Below are positions 1 to 9,377 of a DNA stretch of 64,000 nucleotides, piece by piece. How positions within the stretch are numbered: position 1 is the stretch's first letter; the number at the start of each line of letters is the position of its first letter. The position numbers and the translations under genes were made by a program. The DNA is from Nitrospira sp. (GTDB lineage: Bacteria; Nitrospirota; Nitrospiria; Nitrospirales; Nitrospiraceae). The stretch is from NCBI GenBank assembly GCA_020846195.1, contig JADLEJ010000004.1, positions 372,001-436,000 of the forward strand. Direction: 5' to 3'. The notes beneath the pieces are model-generated. The model did not search any database, had not been told where the DNA came from, and worked only from the letters and a program-made list of their open reading frames with translations.

Positions 1-341
1 GCAAACCCGATCGCGCCGAACCCCACCATCGCCGCGAGCACCAGCCAGACATACGGCTTCGTAATATCGGCCCAGAGCAGCGTGGAGAGGACGACCGCGA
101 AGAGGATGAGCAGGCCGCCCATCGTGGGGGTCCCGCTCTTCGCCAGATGACTCTTCGGCCCATCGTCGCGAATCTGCTGGCCCAGCTTGATTTCTTGCAG
201 CTTGCGGATCAGCCAGGGAGCCAGGATGAAGGCAATGAGAAACGCCGTCACCGCCGCATAGATGATGCGGAAGCTTTGATAGCGGAAGACGTTCAGAAAC
301 GAGAACTCTGTGTGGAGCGGATAGAGCCAGTTATACAGCAT
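1..341 (-). CDS. mraY: MraY phospho-N-acetylmuramoyl-pentapeptide transferase, N-terminal part (truncated by window edge)
   Basis: Hand translation of the minus strand from 341: [80 protein letters not shown]... (DDGPxxHxxKxGTPTMGG motif); directly downstream of murF. Confidence 0.93.
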   Translation of the reverse strand, partial: MLYNWLYPLHTEFSFLNVFRYQSFRIIYAAVTAFLIAFILAPWLIRKLQEIKLGQQIRDDGPKSHLAKSGTPTMGGLLILFAVVLSTLLWADITKPYVWLVLAAMVGFGAIGF

Positions 342-404
342 AGGACAACCGTCACGACGGCGCCGGGGGCCTGCGGCACCGAACCTAGTTCTGCCCCTGA
401 ATAA

Positions 405-1859
405 TTACGAGGCCTTCTTCGAAACCTGCTTCACGCCCTGCAAGGCACTGACGACTTGCTCCATCTTCATCCCGCGCGACGCCTTGACGAGCACCACGTC
501 GCCGGAAGCCGCCATGGCTTTCACTGCGGCCGCAGCCGCAGCCGCATCCGCCACTTCCAACACCCTGGATGGCTCCATCCCGGCCCGGCGCGCGCCGTCC
601 GCCAGCCCACGCCCCAGCGCGCCGGATGCGATCAACTGCGAGACGCCCTGCTGCGCGACGAAGGCGCCAACTTCTTCATGCATGCGCACCGCGCCCGGCC
701 CAAGTTCCAGCATGTCACCCAATACCGCGATGGTCTTTCGCCCGGTCCCCGATTGAGCCAGCAACTGCACGGCCGCCTTCATCGAGGCAGGGTTCGCGTT
801 ATAGCAATCGTTAATCACTCGAATCCCTTGGCTCATCACGATCTGCGACCGCATCGCCGCTGGGCGGAATCGTGACAGGCCTTGCGCGATATCGGTGCCG
901 GACAGGCCCAGCACCGTTCCGACCGCCGCCGCGGCCAAGGCATTCGCCACATTGTGCGAGCCCTGCACCTTCATGCGTACGACGGTGTGGCGGACCTTCC
1001 CAGGCAAGAGCAGCCGGAACACTGTCCCGTCGGGCCCGTCGGACTTTTCCTGAAGCGCCTGCACATCCGCTTTCGGCGAATAGCCGAACGACAAGACGCG
1101 GCATCGGGCCCGTGCGGCCAGGTAGTCGAAGTACGGATCGTCCGCATTCAAGATCGCCGTGCCATCCGGCGGCAGCAGATCGAGCAGCTCCGCCTTGGCC
1201 TGCGCCGACCCCTCCATGCTGCCGAAAAACTCCAAATGGTCCGGCCCGATATTCGTGATGACGCCGATGGTCGGGCGGGCGATTTCGCACAGGCGCGTCG
1301 TCTGCCCAATGTTATCGACACCCATTTCGATGACAGCGGCCTCATGCCGGTTCGTCAATCGCAAGAGAGTGTGCGGCACGCCAATCCGGTTATTGAAATT
1401 GCTTTCCGTCTTCAAGACCTGCCAGCGCTGCCCCATGACGCTCGCCACCATGTCTTTCGTGGTGGTTTTCCCATTACTTCCCGTCACGGCCACCAGGGGA
1501 ATGTCGAAGCGGCTGCGGTGATGCGTGGCCAGCTGCTGGTAGGCGAACAGCGGATCCCGCACCCCCAGAATGAAGGGTGGCGCCGACGTGGCCGCCGCCT
1601 TCAGCAGGGCTGGAGTCACGACGTAGGTGTCCTGCACGATGACGCCGGCGGCGCCCTGGGAGAGCGCCGCAGCCACATAGTCATGGCCGTCGAATCGATC
1701 GCCTCGAATCGCGATGAAGAGCTCGCCGGCGCGGATGGCCCGCGAGTCGAGGCTGAGTTGTCGAATGCGCTGCTTCGCCCACCGGGGCGCATCGCCGGAC
1801 AGCATTTTGACGCTGATGACTTCTCGAAGTTCTTCGCCGGTTAAGAACGGCATGAGCAT
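405..1859 (-). CDS. murF: UDP-N-acetylmuramoyl-tripeptide--D-alanyl-D-alanine ligase
   Basis: ORF with GSNGKTTTKDM P-loop, Mur ligase architecture, dcw context. Confidence 0.95.
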   Translation of the reverse strand: MLMPFLTGEELREVISVKMLSGDAPRWAKQRIRQLSLDSRAIRAGELFIAIRGDRFDGHDYVAAALSQGAAGVIVQDTYVVTPALLKAAATSAPPFILGVRDPLFAYQQLATHHRSRFDIPLVAVTGSNGKTTTKDMVASVMGQRWQVLKTESNFNNRIGVPHTLLRLTNRHEAAVIEMGVDNIGQTTRLCEIARPTIGVITNIGPDHLEFFGSMEGSAQAKAELLDLLPPDGTAILNADDPYFDYLAARARCRVLSFGYSPKADVQALQEKSDGPDGTVFRLLLPGKVRHTVVRMKVQGSHNVANALAAAAVGTVLGLSGTDIAQGLSRFRPAAMRSQIVMSQGIRVINDCYNANPASMKAAVQLLAQSGTGRKTIAVLGDMLELGPGAVRMHEEVGAFVAQQGVSQLIASGALGRGLADGARRAGMEPSRVLEVADAAAAAAAVKAMAASGDVVLVKASRGMKMEQVVSALQGVKQVSKKAS

Positions 1860-1887
1860 CCCAATCTGTAAGAGAGCTCCGGTTGAA

Positions 1888-3393
1888 TCAGGCGCAATTC
1901 GTCAACTCACGGATCGCGTCACGGGCAACTTCACGGTCGTCGAAGTGAAACTTCTTGGTCCCGATAATCTGATAGTCTTCATGCCCCTTCCCGGCGATGA
2001 GGACCATATCGCCGGGTTGGGCCGCCCGCATGGCTGTCGCAATCGCTTCGCGGCGGTCGGCCACCTTCTGATACTGCACATGCGCGCGCTGTTGCAGCGC
2101 GTCCCGCACGCCGGCTTCGACATCGTCCAGGATCGACAGGGGATTTTCCGTGCGCGGGTTGTCCGAGGTCAGAATCACGACGTCGCTCTGCAGGACCGCC
2201 GCGCGCCCCATCTTGGGCCGCTTCCCGCGATCCCGATCCCCGCCGCACCCGAACACGGTGATGATCCGGCCAGCCTTTAACGCCTGCGCGGCGGACAGCA
2301 GCCGAACCAGCGCGTCTTCCGTATGGGCGTAATCCACGACAACGGTAAACGGCTGTCCGGCCATGACACGCTCGAATCGCCCAGGCACATTGGTAACGCG
2401 AGTCACTGCCTGCCGCACCTGGTCGACCGTCGCGCCTTCATGCAACGCCACGCCAATCGCAGCGAGCATGTTGTAGACGTTGTGCTCGCCGACGAGGTGA
2501 CTCTCGACTGGAAATGTCCCGACAGGCGTTGCCGCTCTAAACGTGGTGCCGTTGAGAGAGAGCTGCACCTGTTCCGCCTGAAGATCGGCCTTGCCCTTGA
2601 TGCCATACGTCCACACCGGCACGGGGCAGAGGGATGCGATGCGGACACCGCTGGGGTCATCGCTGTTGACGATCGCCCGCTTGTTCGGCTTCTTGATTCC
2701 GGTCAGTCCTGTAAAGAGCCGGAGCTTGGCCTGAAAATATTCTTCCATCGTCTTATGAAAATCGAGATGGTCTTGGGTCAGGTTCGAAAACACAGCAACG
2801 TCATACTCGGACCCGCTCACACGATCCTGTGCGAGCGCGTGCGAGGACACTTCCATCACCGCCGCTGAGCACCCTCCGTCGACCATCCGCTTCAGCAACT
2901 GCTGCAACTCCAACGCGCCGGGCGTGGTATGGGACGCTGGAACGATCTCGTTTCCAATCTGATACGCCACGGTTCCGATCAATCCGATCTTGCCTCCAAC
3001 GGCTTCCAGCAAGGCCTTGCACACATAGGCCGTCGTCGTCTTGCCATTCGTTCCGGTAATGCCGACCATTCGCAGGCGTCCCGACGGATCGCCGTAAAAC
3101 CGGCTCCCCAAATACCCCAGCGCTTTGCGCGAATCCGCAACCCGCACGTACGGCCGATCAATCCCGGCAGCCGCCTCCTGCATCACCACGGCCGCTGCTC
3201 CGGCTGCAAGCGCGGAGGAAATATAGCGGTGGCCATCGACCTGCTCGCCTTTCACGGCGACGAAGAGGCTTCCTGCCTGGACCGCTCTGGAGTCGTCGGT
3301 AATACCGGACAGCGGCACCTGGAGATCCCCTCCCCGCTCAAGGACATCGACCTGCCCATGCAGCGACTCTGTCAATTGCCCCAAGGTCATCAT
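1888..3393 (-). CDS. murE: UDP-N-acetylmuramoyl-L-alanyl-D-glutamate ligase (MurE)
   Basis: GITGTNGKTTTAYV, DNPRTENP and VDYAHTEDAL motifs; dcw context. Confidence 0.96.
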   Translation of the reverse strand: MMTLGQLTESLHGQVDVLERGGDLQVPLSGITDDSRAVQAGSLFVAVKGEQVDGHRYISSALAAGAAAVVMQEAAAGIDRPYVRVADSRKALGYLGSRFYGDPSGRLRMVGITGTNGKTTTAYVCKALLEAVGGKIGLIGTVAYQIGNEIVPASHTTPGALELQQLLKRMVDGGCSAAVMEVSSHALAQDRVSGSEYDVAVFSNLTQDHLDFHKTMEEYFQAKLRLFTGLTGIKKPNKRAIVNSDDPSGVRIASLCPVPVWTYGIKGKADLQAEQVQLSLNGTTFRAATPVGTFPVESHLVGEHNVYNMLAAIGVALHEGATVDQVRQAVTRVTNVPGRFERVMAGQPFTVVVDYAHTEDALVRLLSAAQALKAGRIITVFGCGGDRDRGKRPKMGRAAVLQSDVVILTSDNPRTENPLSILDDVEAGVRDALQQRAHVQYQKVADRREAIATAMRAAQPGDMVLIAGKGHEDYQIIGTKKFHFDDREVARDAIRELTNCA

Positions 3394-3405
3394 CGAATAC
3401 TCGCG

Positions 3406-5124
3406 CTACCGGCGGTTAGACGTCATGGCCAGCTTTACCGGCTCGTTCGAGGAAACACCGAGATAATTCAGCACCTGCTCGCCGACGCGGCGAAAAACAG
3501 GGGCGGCAATCGTTCCACCCCAGGATTCGCCTTGCGGCTCATCGATCACCACGATCATCGCCAGACGGGGATTGTCGGCAGGAACAAACCCGACGAAAGA
3601 CCCGACGAACAACGTCGACGAATAGGCGCCAGTGCGCGGGTCGATCTTCTGCGCCGTGCCCGTCTTTCCTGCCACTCTGAACCCAGGGATTGCCGCCTTC
3701 ACCCCAGTCCCGTCCGTCACCACACCTTCAAGAATCGACGTCACGGCCCGCGCGGTCTCCGGCGACACTACCCGGCGCTTGACTTGCGGCAACATCTGCC
3801 GAAGCGTTTTCCCCTGCGCGTCGCGCACCTCGGACACCACATAGGGCTTCATCAGCACCCCGCCGTTCGCCAAAGCCGCCACGGCAGACACCATCTGAAT
3901 CGGCGTGACACCGATTTCTTGGCCCATTGAAATCGAGGCCAACGACCGGCGCCCCCATTCCTTGGGATGCTTGACCAGACCGCCGGCCTCCCCAGGGAGA
4001 TCGATCTCCGTCTTCTGCCCAAACCCAAAGGCCTGCAGATAGCGATACAACCGTTGATCGCCCAGAGCCATCCCGGTTTTAGCTGCACCGACGTTGCTCG
4101 ACTTCTGAATCACTTGTGCAAACGTCATCCATCCAAGCTTTTCGTGGTCATGGATGACGGTATTCGCAATGGTCATTCGTCCATTTTCGCCATGCACCAT
4201 GGTGCCCGGCTTCATGACTTTCTCTTCCAACGCCGCAGCCGCCACAAGCGCTTTCATCGTCGACCCAGGCTCGTAGGCATCCGTCAACGCCCGATTTCGC
4301 CAGCGATCCGCCGTCAAAGACGACACCGCATTTGGATCGAAACGAGGACTGATCGCCAGCGCAAGAACTGCCCCGGTCTGAGGATCGAGCACAATGACGG
4401 TGCCCGATTTCGCATGCGCCTTGGCGACGGCTTCTTCCAATTCTTTTTCAGCGATGTACTGAATGACTTCGTCGATCGTAATGACCAGACTATGACCGGC
4501 GGCGGGAACTTGCTCCGCCTGCCCTTTCGGGAATACCGTCCGGCCCATGGCATCGCGCTGCAGAATCACAACTCGCTTTTCGCCATGAAGCTGCGACTCA
4601 TACCGCCGCTCAAGCCCCTCAAGCCCTTCTCCATCCATCCCGGCAAATCCCAGCACATGCGCCAGAAGCGGGCCCTTGGGGTAAAATCGTCGCCCCTCCA
4701 TCACTAACCCGATCCCCTCCATCGGCATACGCTCAAGGCGATGCCCCTGCTCAGGATCCAGCTTTCTCGCCAGCCACACAAAACTGCGATCCTGCCGCAG
4801 CTTCTTTTCCAATTCGTCGGTCCGAACCTGTAGCACAGGGGAGAGAGAACGAGCCGTTTTAGCAGGACTTTCAAGAGCGGTCGGAATGCCGAACACGGAA
4901 GGCACTTCCATATTCATAGCGAGCACTTTACCGTGACGATCCACCACCGTCCCCCGAGCCCCCTCCAAGGACACCGTCTTCTGATGCTGACGGTCCGCCT
5001 TGGCCGCAAGCTCCGCCGCCTGCAAGACTTGCAGACTCACCAATCGGAACAGCACCACCGCAAACCCGCAGAGCATCACCAACAGCAACGCATACCGCCG
5101 GCCCCGTGACGGCGAACCAGTCAC
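3406..5124 (-). CDS. ftsI: Peptidoglycan D,D-transpeptidase FtsI/PBP
   Basis: PBP motifs STMK, SSN and KTGT in order; N-terminal TM; dcw context. Confidence 0.95.
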   Translation of the reverse strand: MTGSPSRGRRYALLLVMLCGFAVVLFRLVSLQVLQAAELAAKADRQHQKTVSLEGARGTVVDRHGKVLAMNMEVPSVFGIPTALESPAKTARSLSPVLQVRTDELEKKLRQDRSFVWLARKLDPEQGHRLERMPMEGIGLVMEGRRFYPKGPLLAHVLGFAGMDGEGLEGLERRYESQLHGEKRVVILQRDAMGRTVFPKGQAEQVPAAGHSLVITIDEVIQYIAEKELEEAVAKAHAKSGTVIVLDPQTGAVLALAISPRFDPNAVSSLTADRWRNRALTDAYEPGSTMKALVAAAALEEKVMKPGTMVHGENGRMTIANTVIHDHEKLGWMTFAQVIQKSSNVGAAKTGMALGDQRLYRYLQAFGFGQKTEIDLPGEAGGLVKHPKEWGRRSLASISMGQEIGVTPIQMVSAVAALANGGVLMKPYVVSEVRDAQGKTLRQMLPQVKRRVVSPETARAVTSILEGVVTDGTGVKAAIPGFRVAGKTGTAQKIDPRTGAYSSTLFVGSFVGFVPADNPRLAMIVVIDEPQGESWGGTIAAPVFRRVGEQVLNYLGVSSNEPVKLAMTSNRR

Positions 5125-5447
5125 TATCGCCTCCCGTCCAACACATCGTTCCTGGCAATCCGCAGTTCCGCTGCCGAGGCAGGCGAATCCTTCGACTTCG
5201 ACTGCACCATCACAACCTGGCCGGGCTGCGGCAAACTCATCCCAAACTTTTCGGTCGCAACTTTCGCAATCCGATCGGGCGAGCTCAGCGCTGAGAACTT
5301 AACCTTCAGTTCATCGCGCTCCCGCTCAAGCACCACCTTTTCATGCTTCAACCGCTCAACCTGGTATCCCAGGCGCACGGTATCCACCCGCTCCCACACA
5401 AACACGAACACCAGACAAAGCCCCGCTGTCACGGCGAGCATTTTCAT
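5124..5447 (-). CDS. ftsL: Cell division protein FtsL-like
   Basis: 107 aa, one N-terminal TM then coiled coil, between rsmH and ftsI. Confidence 0.85.
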   Translation of the reverse strand: MKMLAVTAGLCLVFVFVWERVDTVRLGYQVERLKHEKVVLERERDELKVKFSALSSPDRIAKVATEKFGMSLPQPGQVVMVQSKSKDSPASAAELRIARNDVLDGRR

Positions 5448-6448
5448 TGAATAGACTCCTTTGGCAGACGCTCAACGACCCGCAGCTTGGCGCTGCGCGC
5501 GCGAGGGTTCTTCTGACACTCTGCTTCGGAAGGGACTTGAGGCCTCTTGGTCAGCACTGCCACCTGAGGATGCGGCCGCTCCGCTAAAGCACGAAACGTA
5601 TGCTTTACGATTCGATCTTCGAGCGAATGAAACGAAATGACTGCGAGACGGCCGCCTGGCCGCAACATGTCGACCACGTCACGGATCGCCGGCTCAATCA
5701 CATCCAGCTCGCGGTTAACAGCAATGCGCAGCGCCTGAAATGTCCTTGTCGCGCAATGGATGCGCCCACGCCGATACGCAACAGGCACGGAATCCTTGAT
5801 CACCGCAGTCAAATCCTGCGTCGAAGCCAGCGCCTGCCGTTCGCGGGCACGAACAATCGCACGCGCAATACGGCGGGAGAATCGCTCTTCGCCGTACAGA
5901 AAAATGAGATCCGCCAATTCCGACTCCGGCAATGCATTCACCAACTGGCCCGCGGTTGTCCCCGTCGATTGATCCATGCGCATATCGAGAGGGCCATCTT
6001 CCTGAAAACTGAACCCTCGGCTCGGATCGTCCAACTGAGGCGAAGACACCCCAAGATCAAACAGCGCGCCGTCAATTGTGGAAACGCCAACTTTTCGCAA
6101 GAGCTGCTTCACGTCAGCGAAGTCTCCCTTGACCAGAATTGCACGCACGCCAAACCCTGAAAGACGTACTTTTGAATAGGCAAGAGCTTCCTCATCCCGA
6201 TCAATTCCGACAAGAATGGCTTTATTTTCAGCCATTTCAAGAAACTTATTACTATGCCCACCATACCCCACCGTACCATCGACAAATATCTCTGCTCGAT
6301 CTGTAACAAGCCACGCCGTTACTTCATCAAGAAAAACAGGATTATGCCTGGCATCGCCTGAAGCATTTTTCTCACCACTTATATCCACTTTCACCCACTT
6401 GAAGGCCGAGTATACTCCCGCTGGACTCCTTGTCAATAGCAAATTCAT
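5444..6448 (-). CDS. rsmH: 16S rRNA (cytosine(1402)-N(4))-methyltransferase RsmH
   Basis: FVDGTVGYGGHS, ISFHSLEDRIVK and NPRARSAKLR motifs; the exact start may be downstream of the ORF start. Confidence 0.95.
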   Translation of the reverse strand: MNLLLTRSPAGVYSAFKWVKVDISGEKNASGDARHNPVFLDEVTAWLVTDRAEIFVDGTVGYGGHSNKFLEMAENKAILVGIDRDEEALAYSKVRLSGFGVRAILVKGDFADVKQLLRKVGVSTIDGALFDLGVSSPQLDDPSRGFSFQEDGPLDMRMDQSTGTTAGQLVNALPESELADLIFLYGEERFSRRIARAIVRARERQALASTQDLTAVIKDSVPVAYRRGRIHCATRTFQALRIAVNRELDVIEPAIRDVVDMLRPGGRLAVISFHSLEDRIVKHTFRALAERPHPQVAVLTKRPQVPSEAECQKNPRARSAKLRVVERLPKESIQ

Positions 6449-6744
6449 GGACTTAGATGACTTTAAGGTCGTGAGAGAATTCGCCTGAAATTTCAGAGAG
6501 GATGCTCGAATTTGATCGAATCGAGTGAATCAATTTTCTTGATTTTCGACCTATCCGCCTCATTTAATTTTAGAGACCTGATCGATTGCGAGGCACACGA
6601 CCTGCCACCAAGAGTATGGCCCGTCGGACATCTCGCATCTGTCGAGAAATCATCAGTCAACTCCATTGATCCAAGATCAAGCCGACACTGTCCCGATGGA
6701 GTAGATTCGTTGACTTTGATGAACTAGGAGGGGAAAATATTTTT

Positions 6745-7791
6745 ATGATTTCCGTAAAACAAAAATGCCTGCTAACGACCGCCTTCCTTTCAATGGGCAT
6801 CGCCATTTCTCTTGGAGGCGCCACGCACACAAAGGCAGCCCCTCAACTCGAATTTTGCGAACATAGTTCTCCCGATCAACAACTGCGAGCTTCCAAGAAT
6901 ACATCCCCATCCGGCAGTACCGGCTGCGTGCCCCTGATAGAAAAGAAAGAACCCGCCACGCTCGACGGGCACGTGAGCCAAGAATCCGCTCGCCAAATGA
7001 AAATCGATAACTTACAAAACGAAGCCGTGACGTTTCTTCAAAGATACAATCAGTTTCTTGAGTGCTGCCGGACCGATTTGGCCGAACTCCAATCGGTGGA
7101 AGAGCTCGGCAACGAGGTTAATGAATTGCTGACCATGGCCCAAACGGGGCTCTTCAGTGAACATATGAAACTCAGGGGATGGACCATTGCGGAGCTCTTG
7201 CCGCCGGTCGCCAAGGCTCGCGCGGATCTAAAGCGATTGCACGCCAGGCTGGAGGCCATCGGCAACGCACGAAATCAGCTCGACCAGCTTGACTACGAGT
7301 CCGCCGCAAAAGAATCGCGCCGGGTTCAAGAACTGGAAGATTCGATCCAGAAAGATTTTCAGACTCGCTCCCTTCCGGGAGGCCCAAAAACCGGAACGGG
7401 CATTGGCGCTAGCTCAACCGTGGGGCCCAACATCGGGAAAACACCGCGAGCCGGCGCGGACATCGGAGCCGGAGGCTCGCAGGCAAGCGACGTCGGCGCG
7501 ACGCCTCGAAGCGGCGCATCTATCGGCGCCAGTGGGCCAACCGGCTTTGACATAGGTGCGACCGGCCGCGCAGGAGCAGATATCGGTGAGTCTCGGTTGA
7601 ATTCAGATCAATCCGCAGTGGGATCAAGCTTGCAGCAGTCTACGATCGGGTCAAGTATCAGCGACACAACGGTCGGATCGAGCATGGGCCAATCTACAAT
7701 TGGCTCCAGCTTGAGCGACACCTCAATCGGGTCATCGTTCGGTGGATCATCGGTCGGATCGAGCCTGCAAAATCGCAGCACCAATCGCTGA
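6745..7791 (+). CDS. Exported hypothetical protein with C-terminal Gly/Ser short repeats
   Basis: N-terminal signal-like segment (LLTTAFLSMGIAISLGGATHTKA), coiled-coil-like middle, repeat tail ending GSSLQNRSTNR. Confidence 0.8.
   Translation: MISVKQKCLLTTAFLSMGIAISLGGATHTKAAPQLEFCEHSSPDQQLRASKNTSPSGSTGCVPLIEKKEPATLDGHVSQESARQMKIDNLQNEAVTFLQRYNQFLECCRTDLAELQSVEELGNEVNELLTMAQTGLFSEHMKLRGWTIAELLPPVAKARADLKRLHARLEAIGNARNQLDQLDYESAAKESRRVQELEDSIQKDFQTRSLPGGPKTGTGIGASSTVGPNIGKTPRAGADIGAGGSQASDVGATPRSGASIGASGPTGFDIGATGRAGADIGESRLNSDQSAVGSSLQQSTIGSSISDTTVGSSMGQSTIGSSLSDTSIGSSFGGSSVGSSLQNRSTNR
7390..7788 (+). repeat. Coding tandem repeat: about 7 x 10-residue xDIGAxxxxG units followed by 6 x 9-residue [TSA][VI]GSSxxxx units
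   Basis: Read directly from the translated ORF. Confidence 0.85.
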
Positions 7792-7813
7792 CAATCTCTC
7801 TCTGCCTATCGAT

Positions 7814-8857
7814 TCAAGGACGCCTCTCATTTCCGGCATAGAGCGGCGGCATCGATTCCCACGTCTCGCCCGCATCCTTACTCCGATACAAGCCGCTCCC
7901 GTTCGTCCCCGCATAAAACAATTTCGGATCTGACGGGCTCTGCGCGACTGTCCTGATATTGGTCGTGGCAAATCCGTTGTTGATCGCCGTCCACGTCGCG
8001 CCACCGTCTTCACTCCGATGCACACCATCGCGCCCCGCAATATAGATCACGCCCTTGCGGGTCCGGTCGAGCGCCATCGCAATGATCATCTGATCCGCAA
8101 GCGACTCTCCCATGCGCGTCCATGAGGCCGCTCCGTCCGTTGTTTTGTAGAGGCCCGCGAGCGTCGCCGCATAGACGGTATCGGGCTCGTAGGGATCGAC
8201 TAGGATCGACGTGACATTCAATGCGCGCGACGTCTTCACCATATCCGCCGGCACCAACCCGTTATTCGCTTTTTCCCAATGCCCCGCCTGATCGATCGAT
8301 TTATACACGCCCCCGCTCGTTCCCGCATAGAGAATGGCTGGACGCGTCGGATCCATGCCCAACGTCACCACCATCAGCACTTCTTTCATCCCCTCCATCC
8401 GCTTCGTCCAGCCCTCGCCGCCGTTCTTGGTTTCAAACACCCCCATCGTAGTCGCAATGAGAAGGTGCTGGCTGTCGGCCGGATCGAACACGAATTGATT
8501 CACCACCGACGTAATCGTGGCGTCATCCAGCCCTGAGCGCATCGAGGCCCATCGCTGGCCGCCGTCGTGGCTTTTGAAGACCGCGTCGCCCTTCGTCCCC
8601 GCATACACCGTTGCGGGATAGGCCGGGTCGATCGCCATCGAAATCACCCGCGAGTGGCTCATCCCCTTCGACAGGTTCGTCCAGGTCTGTCCGGCGTCAC
8701 GCGTCTTATAGATGTAGTCGTTCGTCGCCACGTAGATGATGTCGGGATTCTTAGGATGGAGCTGCAGCACGACAATGGGGTCGCTGCGGTTGCAGCCGAT
8801 GAGCGCGGCCAGGAACAGCAGTACGGAGAGACCGCGTGTCATGAGACAGAGACGCAC
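7814..8857 (-). CDS. BNR/YCF48-like beta-propeller lipoprotein
   Basis: Repeated DGGxxW / AGTxxGGVYKS units; lipobox LIGC near the N-terminus. Confidence 0.8.
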   Translation of the reverse strand: MRLCLMTRGLSVLLFLAALIGCNRSDPIVVLQLHPKNPDIIYVATNDYIYKTRDAGQTWTNLSKGMSHSRVISMAIDPAYPATVYAGTKGDAVFKSHDGGQRWASMRSGLDDATITSVVNQFVFDPADSQHLLIATTMGVFETKNGGEGWTKRMEGMKEVLMVVTLGMDPTRPAILYAGTSGGVYKSIDQAGHWEKANNGLVPADMVKTSRALNVTSILVDPYEPDTVYAATLAGLYKTTDGAASWTRMGESLADQMIIAMALDRTRKGVIYIAGRDGVHRSEDGGATWTAINNGFATTNIRTVAQSPSDPKLFYAGTNGSGLYRSKDAGETWESMPPLYAGNERRP

Positions 8858-8866
8858 ACCCCAGCC

Positions 8867-9364
8867 TTATCGATAATTAGTAAATTGCAGATCGATGCCG
8901 AAATCTTTCCCCTTGAGGAACGTCATCGTAGCCTGCAAATCGTCTTTACTCTTGCTGAGCACCCGCACTTGCTCGCCTTGAATCTGCGCCTGCACTTTTA
9001 GCTTCGACTCCTTGACCGCCTTGGTGATTTCTTTGGCTTTCTCCGTAGCGATCCCGCTCTGAATCTTCGCCGTCTGCCGCACTGTCCCGCTGAGCGCCGG
9101 CTCGATAGCGCCATACTCAAACGCTTTCAGGGACACCCCGCGCTTTGTACATTTCGTTTTAATGATGTCGATCACCGCGTTGAGCTTGTACTCGTCATCC
9201 GACAGAATAACGAGCTCCTTCTCTTTCTCCTTCAGCGTGATCTCAGTTTTTGAATCCTTGAAATCGAACCGCTGCTTCACTTCCTTCGTCGCTTGATCGA
9301 CCACGTTCCGCAACTCCTGCATATTCACTTCCGACACCACATCAAATGAAAATTGATCCGCCAT
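8867..9364 (-). CDS. yajQ: YajQ family nucleotide-binding protein
   Basis: MADQFSFDVVSEVNMQELRNVVDQATKEVKQRFDFKDSKTEI, ending LKGKDFGIDLQFTNYR. Confidence 0.93.
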   Translation of the reverse strand: MADQFSFDVVSEVNMQELRNVVDQATKEVKQRFDFKDSKTEITLKEKEKELVILSDDEYKLNAVIDIIKTKCTKRGVSLKAFEYGAIEPALSGTVRQTAKIQSGIATEKAKEITKAVKESKLKVQAQIQGEQVRVLSKSKDDLQATMTFLKGKDFGIDLQFTNYR

Positions 9365-9377
9365 CGCACCCTCCTCG

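Noticed and set aside
882-1844. 320-aa ORF opposite murF (and similar at 2929-3930, 3967-4707, 29125-30462, 46458-47414)
   Set aside because: Antisense to conserved genes, no motif or start context
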